Part shown: positions 39,501-54,500 of the stretch, one piece after another
Numbering within the stretch: the stretch's first letter is position 1
Layout: every line of letters begins with the position of its first letter
Source: Atrichornis clamosus
Lineage: Eukaryota; Chordata; Aves; Passeriformes; Menuridae
DNA: 64,000 bases
Assembly: GCA_013400975.1 (NCBI GenBank)
Contig: WBMZ01009045.1
Location: 93,874-157,873 of the forward strand
Direction of reading: 5' to 3'
Program-made: the position numbers and the translations under genes
Notes under the pieces: model-generated
Told to the model about the DNA's origin: nothing
Database searches by the model: none
Seen by the model: only the letters and a program-made list of their open reading frames with translations

Positions 39501-42500
39501 GTGATGGGAATGTAAATGGGACTATAGTTGTCTTCCTAAGTTTACACAGAAGGTTTTACACTGCTTCCACAGAGACTCATACCTTTACAAGCCCTAAAGG
39601 CTTTACAAAATCCAACGCTGGGTGTACTGCAGCTGTCAAAGCCTGCAACCCCAAGACAGACAGCCATATTAAAGGGCCAGTGACATCTTAAAGTCATACA
39701 ATTTAAACACATTTTTTACATTAAAACTTAATTTTAAAATCTGAATCACTCTTTCCGCTCTGTTCCTCATTGATGACTACTTGTAAAAACTAAATTATAG
39801 AGGTTCCTCTGTTGTTCAAAGGGGCCTTTTTTTTCCAGTTGCTCTTGCTGCAAAGGGCTGGTCGGCACCGCAGCCTCGACGCCGTGACCGCGCTGGCGGA
39901 GCCTCCTACGCTGACAGTGCAGGCCAGGAGAAGAGTTTTTCTGCTGGTGTAGTTGCATCACCTCCCCAAACAGCATCAGCTAAGCTGATAAAAGCTCTCT
40001 TCAGCCGGCACAGCTGCATCCACACCTGGGCTTTTGCCAACACATTGATGTCAGTGAGGATGTATGACTTTTTTCCACACCCATGGCTGATACACAGTGC
40101 TTAGCTGGCAAGACATTCTGCAGTGGAGACCTGGCCAGTTTGGGGTTGTTTGTTTAGAAGCAGCTTTCACAAACATTAAGTGAAAGCTTTGTCTAAAACC
40201 TGAAATTAGATTTGAAAAGTTTTCTTTTTACAAACAGTAGTTTCTGCTGCAAAACATACCAAAAGCTGTTCTAAAGTTTTTATCATATGGACCTCACAAC
40301 AATTTGCAATATTGTAACATACACAAAAATATATTTATTAGTTTTTCTTTTTAATCATTGTATCTTGCATTAAAACGTGGTACAGAAGGATAGGAGGAAT
40401 AAATGTAACAGACCATCATTTCTTGTGACAATATTCCTGTTCACAAGAAATACCACTGTCGCACCAGTTTGACATTTCCTCCGTAGTTTGCACTCTGAAA
40501 GGTAATTAGTGATCGTTCTTTTTACACAGCAGTTTCCTTCCTGTCATCCTCAACAAACATCTAAGCAAAAAAGGCCAGTGACATAATAATCACCCCATCT
40601 GCACTATGATCACTCCACCCCATTCTGGAGGCAGCTGTGAGGAACCCCCATCACCCTTGCCTGATCTCTGAGGGACCTTCCCTCCAGCCCTCCACAGCAG
40701 TGGGGAAAGCCATAGGTACTTTTTAGTAAAATGAAAAGCTCAGTGACTGAACAGTCCCCATGAAGTGCCTTAAAACAAGGAGAATTGTCTGTCTGAGTTT
40801 TCTTCTCAATACAAATCCCAAATGGGAATAATCACAAGTACTGAAAAACAACTGGAGAATATACTCATCCTATATGAGCCATTCCTGTCTTATAAACCGC
40901 TCTATGCTTAAGGACTGGAAATACGTCAGAGCAGGATTTTGTCTGCCAGGCAGGAGAAAAATCTCTTTGCTGTCAACAGGAAAAAGACGACACCAAACCA
41001 AAATGGAATAACCCCAAGAAATTTCCTTTGACCTGGAAGTTGAGAGATACTGATCCTTGCTGCCTCCAGACTACACAAGTCCAACAGAACTTCAACAAGC
41101 AGAAGATAACTTGGATAATGGCTGCCCCTAAACAGAGCATGATCATTATGGTACCAATCTATTTAAATCTCTAACTTTGTGTCAAAAAACCATGTATGTG
41201 AAGTTACATAACAAGCTAGCATTTAATCATGAGCTTAATCGCTCAGCTAAAATTCCTGATGGGAAAAGTACCATGACTTTTAATAACAGAGTTAGTTCTC
41301 ACACACTCACTCTCAATTCAAACCGTAAGTTGCAGTATACATTAATTTTGAGATTTAGACTGAACTGCTACCTGGATCATCTCATATCAAAATCTCAGTA
41401 GTGTTTCCTAGCTTTGTTCAGGTGACCAAGCTACAGGTACCTGTTTACCCTGCATGACTTTGCCTGACCTCCCTGGATTTGAAAACAGCACCTTCAGTAA
41501 CTGGCATTGAAATAAAAATTACCATACATTTTTGTGGATGTGTGCAACAGTGATAAAAAATATTAAATTACATGAATCTTGATTTTGTTAATATATAATT
41601 GGGGCTTGTTTGTTTAATTTATTTATTAATGTACCTAACACTTTAGGTTATAGAGAGCTTTACATGTGCAATGAAAGCAAGGGCTCAGGAGAATAGAAGA
41701 TGCCATATATAGTGAAGCAAGACACTGCCACACTTCGTGCAGAGCTTAGGAAATAGGAAGTTGTTTGGAATTAAATCATGTCACTTGCAGAAAGAAGAAC
41801 CCCAAGTGTTTAACAGAAATGGGCGTTCACCGATGAAGACAGTTGCTTTATCACCTTTCTTTAAGTAGGGAAATATTAAAGCTTGATCACTTACTCTAAG
41901 CTGGCAAACTGATGGCTGCAGGGGAGATGCCATTCTGAGTGTCCTGCACTATTCTGTTTCATGTTTTTCCTCATCATGTCTGAAACATTATGGCAAGCAA
42001 AACTGAATTTCTGGAGGCCTTTCCAAGTCCAATTCTCAGTGGATGCGAGTCAACTGATAGAAAGCGAAAGATATTCACACCTCCTGCCTTAGAGTTTCTT
42101 CAACTGTTGTTCTTCAGTCTGTAAGCATTTGGTACAGGAAGACTCAGCAAGCGAATCTAAGTATTTTCAGGATGATATCAGTATAAAGAGTATCTCAGAA
42201 GATCCAGACTCCTGTTGAAAGTCTCCTCAGGCAGAAAAAAACCTCTGAAACCTGCCCCCTTTTTCTCCTTGAAACCACCAACCTTAATTTCTCTTTGCAT
42301 GGGTAAAGAATCTGATCTCATAGAGACACTGTAAGAGTCAACAGGACTATTCCAGCAAGGGCTGGTTCACTGCATAAGGCTGAAACCATGGATATCGTGG
42401 TTTGTGATCATAAAGAGCTATTTCCGTACCCAGGATCCAAGCCTATTCCCTCTTCCTTTAGATGGTGATGACAGGAGTTAAGTGCTCCAGCCACACGGAG

Positions 42501-45500
42501 CAGAAACAACTACTGGGAAAATGCAGGACCCTGAGGATGGAGGCTGGCATCAGACAGAGACTCTACCTGTCACAAAATATCACAGACGGCCCGGAAGCAC
42601 CTGGAGATACAGCCCTGAGTTTCTCCCTAAAAAACCTCTGTAAATGTTCCATATCTTGGCAGGAAAGAACTATGCCCCAAATACCACATTTGGGATTACA
42701 ATAATGATGGACTGCAATAAATAGGTAAAAAATTAGGTACTGAGAAAAATATCATGCTGAACAAGGAAGCCCCCTTACCTTGAATTTTATTTCTTAACAT
42801 GTAAGTTTTAAGAGGAGCTTTGCAAGATAAAAATATAGGGTTATACCCTTTTTCTTGTCTGTATGTTACAGCCAAGTCCTATGAAAATTATTTTTCTAAA
42901 TACAGGTAACAGTCTTCTCCATACTGAAAGGAAACAAAAACATAGGTGGGCATCACGTATCTATGAAAATAATAATGAGTTATTTTCACTCTGATTTTCT
43001 TTCTTCTTTCATTCTGATTTTCCTTCTTCATTGTGTATTAACTAATTTGAACCAATCTGCCTGTAAGAAAAATGTTTCTGGCAAAATCCAGGGAACCGTC
43101 AATGGCTTTTTTCTGAGCCATTTAAAGAAGCTCTTCTTGAAACACAGAAATGCATGAATGAGTAGGTATTTCTCTTAACTTCTTTTTAAAAGATCATCAT
43201 CCAGAATGGCTCTATCAGCAATGAAATAAGACAAAGTCTAGCATAAACCCCTAGTCATGGCTCAGATGCTCCTAACAATTTCAGTTCTAGACTATTCTGA
43301 TTATAACCCAACCTCTCTCCCCACTGAGCTATTTTGCTTCCTTTCCTCAGATCTTACAGTAACATAACAGGACTGAACTTGTTCTCAACAGAAAGCAACA
43401 ATTACTAACAACGCAATGTACAGAAGTAAACCATTCCAGCTTGTTACAAAATGTCACATTTTCTTATTTTTACAGGAAATTGAACCAACGTTATTTAAAT
43501 TACACATATCAAAGCTTAATAGAACAGCAATCATGTTAGTGATGAAAGAAAGCTCAAAATCTATTTCCTTTTCATGGAGACACTTGAGAAAGTGTGAGCA
43601 TAATCTTGGCCAAATTGAAGTGTATGACAAAACCCATACTGAAGCTTCTGAACGGATTTTTTTTTCTCCAAGAATAGTGTGTGGAGGTTTTTTCATTATT
43701 ATTACTAAAAAAAAAAAGCTTTCTAACTTGGAGATGGCAGAAGAGGTGGTAACAACAAAGCAAGCAATGATGCAAAAAAGGTCCTTCTGGTCCAGGTAGC
43801 TCTTCTAGAGCCTCAGTGATAATGAAAAAGCTTCAAAGTTCCCAGGAACTCACTCACTCCCATTGACTTTATCCCCGTCAGGGATTTTTAAGTGCTCCAC
43901 TGACTGATTCCCCTAGTTCAGAAACAAAAGGTGCTGGATACACAAAACCAGCCACACCACAGCACAAAAGGTGTCACAAAGGAGAGCAAGGGGAGTGCTG
44001 AACTGGGCTATGTCCTGTTCCTTTCCAGATGTACTGAACCCTTTTCCCTTCCACCTGCTCATTGTGAATCACAGCATGCCTCTTCCCTCTCAGTTTTATA
44101 CCTGGGTTTCCTGGACAATCCCCTGAAACAATACATGCGTACCATGCTCTAGCCATGACAGAATTATAGATACATGTTAAGCAAAATATTTCAGTTTTCG
44201 TTTCTGAAATTTGAACAAGTTGAGTAATCCAACAGCTAGGTCACACTAAAAGAATCTAAAAAGAAAGTCAAGATGCTGAAGTACCTGAAGAAAGAGAGCA
44301 TGGCACTAAGATCTACCAGACAGACAAAGCATGTACATGTTTTTGTGGTTAGCCCTTCATTGAGCAATAGACACAAAAGAATTCACTGCCAACTTCCCTC
44401 TTGATTCTAATACATACACAGGCGTGTTTCCTTCAGTGAAACCAACCAAGGCTTTTACTCAGAATCTGGAAAGTACAGGGTACTGAATATCTAGACTACA
44501 CTGAAGTTTTTGTTCCAGCCAGAGGATTCAAATTACAATTAGAAGAAAACATATCCATTTTCAGAGAGGTTTAACTTGCATACTAAGAGTTTATGCAAGC
44601 CCGTGGAAGGTAGCAAGTCCAACACATGACACTGAATACAAATAACAAAAAATGCCCCCCCTTGCATTACATATCTGTTGATACATTCCAATAGCAGGGT
44701 ATAAAATTCTTACAATGTTCTCCACAACAGGAAACATTCAAGATATCACTGGTAGGAGAAATGCTTCACCTGAAACAGCTATTAACTTCGAAAGTCCTGG
44801 GTCATGCAGTAGTTAAGACTAGACCACAGATGGTCACATCAGAGCTGGCAAATCACATAGAACTCACAAGCAGTGAGCTCACTTCAATGGCAGCTCAGAA
44901 GACAGTACTCATGGAATTTAAGTAAGCTTTTCATAAGCATTAAGAGGTTCATAGTGGTCTCTTCTCACTGTATGTAGAACTCTGTTACAGCTTTTATTCA
45001 ACAGGAAACTCCTGCTCACTACCTCCATTTAAAAACTCCTTGGATGTCAGCAAAAAACACATGAAAAATCAAAGACAAGAACAAGAATTCAGGCAATTGT
45101 TCTACTTCATGGAAGTTGTCAAATTCCCAGTATGTTAAAAAACTGTACAGCCAAACTGCAGCTGGCACATACAGAATTTCCATAGTTTTTCTTCTCTGTC
45201 AGTCATCAAATGTCTTGCAATTTTAATTTTTTTTAAAGGGCAAGAGGAAGATTCAGGGAATTTCAGAGCAGTTAGCCCAATTTAAACTCCTAGAAATATT
45301 CTGCAACAAATTACTGAACAACCATCTTACAAGAATCTAGAAACACAGAAAAAATGACCAAAACCAGGAGACAGAATAGATCTGCCAGAAACAGATAGCA
45401 TTAAAAAAACCTCATTTTTTTCATTGTGGAACCAGCTTAGTGGATAAGGAAGAAGCAGTAAATATCTGGAGATCTTGACTGAGACTTCTGACATCATCCC

Positions 45501-48500
45501 ACGTGGTGTTTCCGTCAGCAAAAAACGGACACATTCCTAGACCAGCAGTTCCATTTCTAAGGAGCTCTGCAGCAGAAAGCGAAGTGTGGACTGGAGTGGA
45601 GCACAAGTTAATAAACTCATTAGCTTCTCAGTGTGCCCTGTCAGGCTCACTGAGAGGCGTCATCCATCCTGTTGCTTCCTCCTCCTCCAGTCCTCAAATT
45701 CATGGTGCTTCCGAACCTTTGGGTTTTTAACCTCCACTTAATAAGTCAAGTTACCACAAACACTACTGAAGATCAGAAGGTACTCTAATATCTCAAAGTA
45801 CAAGACAATAGGAATTTCCTATAATTTTTTTTTTTTAAGAAAGAAAAGCTAAAAACAACCAGACATCACCCCTAATAAAAAAATTGTAAAGGAAAAATGG
45901 CAATTATGTTTTCTTATTAATAGACTCTGAAAACAAGCATACTAAGTTCTGAAAATAAATAACATGTATTATCTTCTTACTGCACTTAGAGTGTAATGGG
46001 AAGAAGTGGGACTTAAACATATGGAAAATGAGAGACATGACTTTATCCTGGATATTTTTTGGCTTCCTTGTAGGAAAATACAAGACAGCAGGTAACCATT
46101 TCTCTAAGTAAATCCCACAAAACTAAGCTCTGGTAGTGAGACTTTCCTACATCACATAAGGCAGTTACTTCTGTTCAAAGGACAGACTTTTATTAGAAGA
46201 ATGCTAATCTCCAGCTCTACTGCTATTTGTTCAACTTTTTTGTCATTATCTGTTGTGAACTTTTACCTCCACTGCCAACAAACGGGGCCATAGACAATAT
46301 TCAATGTGATCTAAAGCTTACTGCTTTCAAGAACTTCTATTTGTGGTGCTAAAACACTTATTTTTTATGGATGTGGGTAGTTACACTTTTAATTTCATAA
46401 AGCAGTAAATATGCCATCTCTTAACTATTAAGGATGCCATCCATGACTCTATTTTGGTGGTTAATCCAGCTACGTCTGTATATCTCATAAAGCTGGGTAA
46501 AAAGTAGCACAGTATAGACAGAGATACCTTGGCTTATTCAAGAATTGCCTGAATATCTGTATTACAAAAACTGGCAGTACAGAGAAAAGAAAAAAAAAAA
46601 GTATGTTTGGCTAATCTTTAGTTCTTCAAAACAATAGAGAAGGAAATGCTATTTTTTTTTTAAAGATAAAACTCTGCACAGAAGATTCGGAAGTGTTATT
46701 TATTGTTCATCCATACCATATTAGACTTTAGATTTCTGATAAATCCTTGCAAGTATTGTCTGTTACTTTAAAAGTGTCATGGGTTTCACAATGCGCACAG
46801 AATTTTGCAGCTTTTTATTTCAGCTTTCTAAAAAAAAATTTTTTTTAATTTCCTTTTTATTATTTTCCAAACTCTTGGCTTTTTCCCCAAAAAGTACAAT
46901 GTCACCATTCTCATCTGGCTGTCCTATCCATCCTCCCTCCATAGACAGCAATTATAGGATAGAAATGGCACCGCATTGAAGATGCATGTCAAAAGAAGCA
47001 TCTGCTTTTCTGGCAAACTCCACACTGTTGGTGGCATTGGAATTATTGCTATACTGTTTGTCACAGGGTTAGACCACAGATGGCTCTTTTGGCTGACAGG
47101 GGATCCGCTGTGTCATTTTCTGTTTATTCAAGTTAAATAAATTGAAGAACTTGTGCCTGACCGTGCATGAGGGAATCAATTCCTATCAAAATCCCTTTGT
47201 CTATGATTGCTGATTCCTTATGGGCAGCATACTGCACCCAGCATAGCAGTAGCATTGTTACTGTGAATCCCTCTGTTCTGTTTTAAAGAAGAGAATGTAT
47301 GTTCTTCCTGGCAGGGCCATTACACTAGCATTTAATAGGTAGCCCAGTCTATTCCTCCTTCTCCTGCTGCATTCTTTGGCAGCATCGATGGAACAGTTGA
47401 GGCAGCTGGCTCTGACCCTTTCCTCTGCATTCCTAAATCTTAGTCCCTCTGAGAGACCATACCCTCTCCAGCACAGCCAGCATCTCCAGCTGGAGGAAGA
47501 GTGGCACATCAGGAAAAAAAGGGTAGAAGAAACCAGTTTTGTAAGACTTCATCATCAAGACTGAATCTGGATGACCTCATGAACAGGCTCTTTGAGCTGC
47601 ATAATTTATGCTTCAAAGTTTGTATCATTTTAGATATTTTATCCTTCCTACTCACTTTCCAAGTGTTTTTCCTTTTCTAAGCATCTAATGCATTTCTGTG
47701 TCTGCAGGCCTAACTAAAGTAGAGCAAATGTCATCAGCAAAGAACAAGCTGGTGTAGACACACTGCCCGAGTGCAACACAAAGGTTATTGCAATTCTGAT
47801 ACCAAGAAAGTCCAATTCTGTTGCTCAGCAGGTTGTTATATGCCTATGTCAAGTTACAGTTGAACCAATTGCAGTGAAAACAGAAGCATCTTGCATCACT
47901 TTCCAGGGGAATTAATGACTCCTCCGTGACCCAAAGAACAGGAAAGCACAGTCCAAGCATCACTGTCCTTCTGAGTTACTCCACTGCAATTATTTCCATA
48001 GTCTTTCACAGTATTTGCCATAGAAGTGAGGTCAGCATGATCTGTGCTGGGCTGAAAGTTCCATTCATCTTTTTGCTACTCATTTCTGAAATTTCAAAAG
48101 CGCCCTTAGGATTTTAATATCCTGCAGTATGATAAAATGCAGCAGCTACAACTCATTATAATCAACGCATTGAAACAGGACATACACAACATTGCTGGTA
48201 AAGGACTAAAGCAAGTCTCAGGTATAACTAGGAAAGCACCTACCTAACAGTGTTAAATACACCAGGATTTCATACCCCACTGCATTTTACACACTACAGG
48301 CAAAAATAAGGGAAGCACAAGATACTTTTACAATTATTACTGCAAAGGTTGAAGTGACTATCAACTAAATTTCAACTAAGAGTTTCTGCTAAATTTGTCA
48401 TGGTATTTTGACATTCAAGGCGTCCATGTTTGAGACCATGTTGCTGCAAGTGGTGTATGTATGCACACACATTATATACATACACATACAAATATTTTAT

Positions 48501-51500
48501 ATATCTATATATTTATATATCTGGTCTGACACTGAACTTGTAATTTGCTACAGAAGGGTGACCATATCTCCATGAATGTGATTCTTCTCCATGGCAAAAC
48601 CACCAAAATGAACAGAAGCAGGTAAGTATTATTAAATTAATAATACAGCCGATCTTAAAACAAGAGCAAGACTCATTATGTAAGGAGTTGTCAGTTTTCT
48701 GCACTTGCACATACCGGCCTAGCTCCACACTCACCCAGTGGTTCTGTGTTCATTTGCACAAGCTGAAAATCTGTCCAGAAGTTTTATACATTTCAACATT
48801 GTACAGAACTGACAGACCAAAAGACAGAAGTGTATAATGTTGGCAAAACTTTTCAACATAGGGCTTTTCTACAGAGTACCAGAGAGCAAACTCTGCTTTG
48901 TTTGCATGCTGCAACAGGTACACCAATTTCTCTGGATTTTAACACGACTGCATGTAGTATGTATGAGACTGCAAATGACATTCCCGAAGTATTACAAATT
49001 ACTCCCAAGACTCTATGTGGCTTCCCAGAATAAAATGTAGAAGCTCAAATCTCATTAGAAAAGAACTGGAGTTGAACTTCTTTGCTTTTAAAACGTTTGC
49101 CTGCTGCATCATTTCCCATTTGGGAGTGGAGTGTGGCCAACCCCATGCCAACCTCAGTACGGCGCCTGGCTGCACTGCCCACAGCAAGGGTGTGACATGG
49201 CAGCAGGATTTACCAAAGATATTCATTAATTCAAGTGTATCAGTGCAGTTTCGTGCATGCCAACACCTCCAGGACAGACATGCTCTCAGCTGTGTTCTCA
49301 CGGAAGCCGATGAACACTGCAGTGCTCTTAGTTTGCCTTATACCCAGAAAAAATGATTTAAAGCAAGAGCTGGGAAAAAGTTGTGTGCAGACAGACCCAA
49401 CGCTAGCACTGAGGACAACTGTTTCTAAGTTTTTGGGGCCAGTGGACACCGTGCTACTTTTGACATTTCTCAGAGATGATCCTGCCCCATTAGACAGCCA
49501 TACTAAAGCCCAGCACATCCAACCTTTTTGGCCAAATGTTCACTACAGCATGTTCAGCATAGCTGACATTAAAAGTCCATTTTCTCCAGATGTATGATGT
49601 AATACCCACACACAGGAAACCTATGCTCTTCAGGAAAACAGGAGTGGTCCGTCATGCCCAGAACAATTTGTACAACTTTCTCCTATGTAGCGTACAGAGA
49701 TTTAACCACGCACAGGCACCACAGGACAAATTACAGTCAGTTTAGCCTGACAAAAACAGCTACGTTTAACTCCTAGGAAAGATGGAAACAAGAAGAGCTC
49801 ATCCAGTCAGTGAATGGTTCAGACAGACACCAAATAACACTTTTCCTGCAGCTGCTATTACTACAAAAAATGCTGCCAAGATGGTACAGACAACTCTAAA
49901 CATCCCCAGCTGATCAGGAAACACTAGCAGCAGAAAGTGTAGCTTGAAGAGCAGCAAGAAATATTCATAGTTTTTCTCATTTGTCATCATCCTGCCCCTT
50001 TGCCCTTGGAAGTGTGCATGTACAAGTATACACACATGAAGCTGTTTAACCTACATTATTTTAGATCTCTGTATTCCATATATTCAAATCTTGAGTTAAA
50101 TTACAGGCTGTTTGAACACTGCAGACTAAGACAGTATCACATGTTTTTTATTTTTTCCACAAGCCTTTATGACCTGCTATCTTGAAACCATGTGCCACAA
50201 AGAATACTAGGAAAATGTTGACATTTGGACAATTTTATCCTGGAAAAGACAAGAAAGTAATAATTTTTGTCTTTAGATATCTCCAGAATCCCAACCTGCA
50301 ATTGTAGCTTGGTTTAGCTTCCTAGAAGTTAGAGGGAAGCATTTTCTTCTCACATTTCCCATCAGTACATCTTTTGCATCTCACAGTACTCAGTGATTAT
50401 GCCCTCCAATATATTCTGCTCTCTCCAGATAGACAATTTTTATGCATAGGAGTAAATAAAAAGGAGCATTGCCTCATTTTTTAAAGTAGAATTTCAGATG
50501 TTACAGTAATACACAAATCACTTGCTTCATTAGCAGAACAATTCATGGAGCGATCACTTTTCCAGCATCATTTCAGGGAACTGGGACTAGGATACCAGAA
50601 CACAATGCTTAGTATAGTACAAATACTATTTAATCCCATTCAACTGGAATCCAGCAGAGCTTGTTAGCATTTGCTCAACATCAGTCTCAACAGATCCAGT
50701 CTATTTCTAGCAAAACCATTCTGTTACTTAATGAAAGCCAGTTTGGGCAGCACAACTACATCCATGGCCTAGAGATGCTGATTTTTAGGTCTCTTTAAAG
50801 CACAAAATTGCTGAACATCAATTTAAGACGATCTGTGGGTGAACTCTTTTGAATTTTAAGCCATAGCAAATAGGAGCATGACACAAATTAAAAGTAGTAG
50901 TAGTAAGAGAATCTAACCAATTAGTAAATCTAATCCTCTTCATGTAAAGTTATGAAAAATGTAAATATTTTCCTAAACACAAGTGATCAAGGGCACACAG
51001 ATGAGGAGCTCTTTCATACATTAAGGCAATTCACTACAATACTGTGAACACAACAAATCTGGGGACTTGATGAAACATAGCAAGAAGTTTGCTAAAATCA
51101 GCATAGTACAATCCAGCACGTGAGCCTACTTTTATAATCAGCAGTCTGCTTCTTACAAATAAGGAAACTGGTATTCCTTCAGTAGGATAAAATTCTCAGT
51201 GTTGTAAAGGTAGGCAATTAAACGCAAAGATTCATCCATAAAAACAACGGCAAGATTTCCAAGGGCACGTAACTTGTGGTGGAGGTCCCCAGTAAAAGTC
51301 TAGCTGCACGTTAGGAATTACTTGTATGCGCTGACCTTTGATGGCCCAAACGTAGCATCAGGTCAACTAACAACAGCGTAGAAAGCTCAAATCTTTCAAA
51401 CATTACTGATAGGGTGTTTAAACACGGAAATTCAGCCCCTGAAGAACTTGTGAAGTAGAAACAGCACTTTCTGAGATATCTAGGATGTGCAGATAGTGAA

Positions 51501-54500
51501 AAGGGTGGTATAAGGAAGTCAAAAAGCTTTAACACTGGTGGTTAGATCTGCTGGTCTGATAAGATGGCTTTGGTGCAGTACCAAATAAAGAACAAAGATG
51601 ACTCTGCTGGTCCCATGGGCAGCTCAGCTTGCAAGTCAACCTTTCCCTCATTTTGGTGGAAAAGATCCAAGTGCAATGGAGGCAACTGCGGACCCACAAA
51701 GATGTCAGTTCCAGGAACAGCTTTAGTTGGCATTACAGCCAAAGAGCAGCAGCTTTGCCCCTATGGCTGCTCACTCTCCCTCCTGGTGTCTCCGCCTTGC
51801 TCATGAAAGGAACAAGGAGTAAGAAAAAAAAAGAAAAAGGAAGTTCAGACTGCTTCTTTTACCAATGGTGCTGATTCATGAAAGTGGTAACAAAACAACA
51901 TTAGGCTGTCAAACAATCCAGAACTAAACCAATGTTGCTTTTTCATACACAAAGTAAGACAACTCCAGCAAATACACGTGGTACCTCTGGCTAACTGAGC
52001 CTTACAAGTAAGGCAACAAGCAGCATGCACAAACCTGTCTGCTAAATGTAAGTGAAATCCTGTGTACATACCACATGCAGCAATGCTGCTCTGGCCTTAG
52101 GGTCAGATTTTCCTTACACCCTTATCTGAAACAAACCCAAGTCAGTCTTTTCTCATTCTTTAAAGGATGATGTTTGGGTAGTCACTTATCACTTATTAGA
52201 TCCAATACTTTCTGACTGCTGACTTTTTACAAATGACAATCTTGTCCCAAATCCTTGTGCACGCATTAAAAAAAGCTCACATGTTATGACTTTGTTTATA
52301 ATTTCCTGTTCTTCTTGATTGCTGTAATTTATATTTGAATCATGCAAACAGAAGCGCTGTTCTAACTCACTTCCACAGTCCTCATCAATTTTCCTCACAT
52401 ATTGCCTTCTAATTTAAAACTTCACTCCTGGTTTGAACCAAGAGATAAGACTTTTTTTTTCTTTTGTAAATCACTGTTTTTACTCATGCAGCTACTTTTT
52501 AACTCTAACAAACTTTGAATTCTGAGAGAAGACTGGTTTTCAGTGGTCAGGAATATCTTTCAGATGTCTGAAACTCAAGCCAAACAATATGACTTATTCT
52601 AAAATTAATATGTTGGTGACTTCACAGGGTATGGTAATGAACGATTGCTTTTACACCCAGAAACTTAGTTCTGAAGTTCAGTTACCAAGACTTAGCAGCT
52701 GTATGATTAGCAAATGCAGGATGCCATTCCTTGATGCATCCAAATAGCTGCTGGGGTGAATGTCTGCCTGCACAATGAATCATTATCAATTCTGAAATGA
52801 AAAAATACAAGAATTAGATAACACCTAGGAAAGCTTCCAGATGTACTACAAATACAACATTTTAGATAGATGAGAAATTCGACTGCCAAGGAGAACTGGT
52901 CCTGGCAGTGCAGATAACAGCCTAACAGACGTGTGAGCCGCAATCACAGAGTCAGTCCAAGTAGTGCTCACAGTGGCCACCAATGCCCTCAGAAGCCCGT
53001 GTGGTCAGCAGGCCGTGCGTCCGCACAGCTGGCACAACTGCAGCACCCGCGTGAGACAGCCTCCACCTCTGGGTGGGGAAGAGACACACCACTTGAACCA
53101 GGTCTGGTGCTATGTCTGGCTAGAGATGACAAACACTAGTCAGGAATAAACCAGCTCATTTGGGCACAGAGCCCAACACATCCACAATTTTTTAAGTCAT
53201 GTTCTTGTCCGTGTTACAAGAATTCAGCTGAGGAATCATTCCTCTGAACACGTCAAACAGTTGTAGATGAAGGAAAACACTTTTAATAAGTACACTTGGA
53301 ATAGATAATTAACTTTAAAAAACTGCAGTGAAAGGGAATCTGCCCAACCAACAGCTAACATTTTAAGATAAATTAATCACTTGCCTCTGCTTACTGCACA
53401 ATCCCAGTGCTAAGCAACTGCTTTCAGGTTTGTCTTACACTGTGGACAATATCAAGGAATCACATTTTTAAGAAGAACATTCAGCTGCATTTTTCTTAGC
53501 GGGCGTTGTACCTTTGCAGTTTATCACTCCACACAACAGTGGGATGTTTAATAACCTTGTAAACCATCACTGGTTTGCTCCAAAAATCACCATAAATTGA
53601 AGTGGAAAGACCATGTATTGTATTTCCTTTAAAAAAACCAAAACAACCAAATATTTGAATTTTTAATTTCTGCAATTTAATTAGATCACAAAATTAAAGT
53701 GGGACAACAGAATACTAGAATAAGGACTTCCCAGTCAAGGAAAAAAAAAAAGACCAAACTCTAAGGAAGTTAATTTCATAGGAAAGATAAGGCCATAAAA
53801 CCACTAAAGCTAACTAGATTAAAATTCTGTAAAGTCTAAGCCACTGAACTTCAGTGAATTATTCCTGTTCTCAGTAATATTTTCATGGTTGGCTCTGCCT
53901 TTCTGCCCAACGAAGTCTGCTTAGAAATAAACTTAACTATTGCTAACAGGAAAACAACGTTTACTCCTTTCTAAAAGTAGACTCCTCCATAGTTTTGACA
54001 GTCCAGTTTCTTGCCAAAATGAACTTTGCCATTGTGATTAATCTGGAAATATCAATAATAGTACTCACGTGAACATTCTCATAGACTGTAAAGAAACTAC
54101 TTGCACATTAAGTGACAGATTGAATTTGAACATGGAGTTTTATCATTCCAAATGCTCTGCTCTCCCCTGAGCTTCACGGGATAGACTTACACATAGACAT
54201 CTATATATGTATGTGTGCATGTGTATATTTTTTTTTCAGGATGTTTAGACCTAATTTCTGTAGTATTTTAACCACTTGCAGATGTTAGTAAATTTCTGTA
54301 CAAAATCTGAGATAGGTGTGGCTATCGTGGGACTTCTATTATCACCCAGAACCGTGACTGAACACAGAACTTATTTCAGGGAATGAAGAAGGTGGAGATG
54401 GATTCAGTCGTTTTGAAAGAGGGTCAGAGAAGTCTCACACCAAAATAATATCTTTTGATAGGAGGATAAAACACAGGCTAAATGTTTCTTTACATTATCT

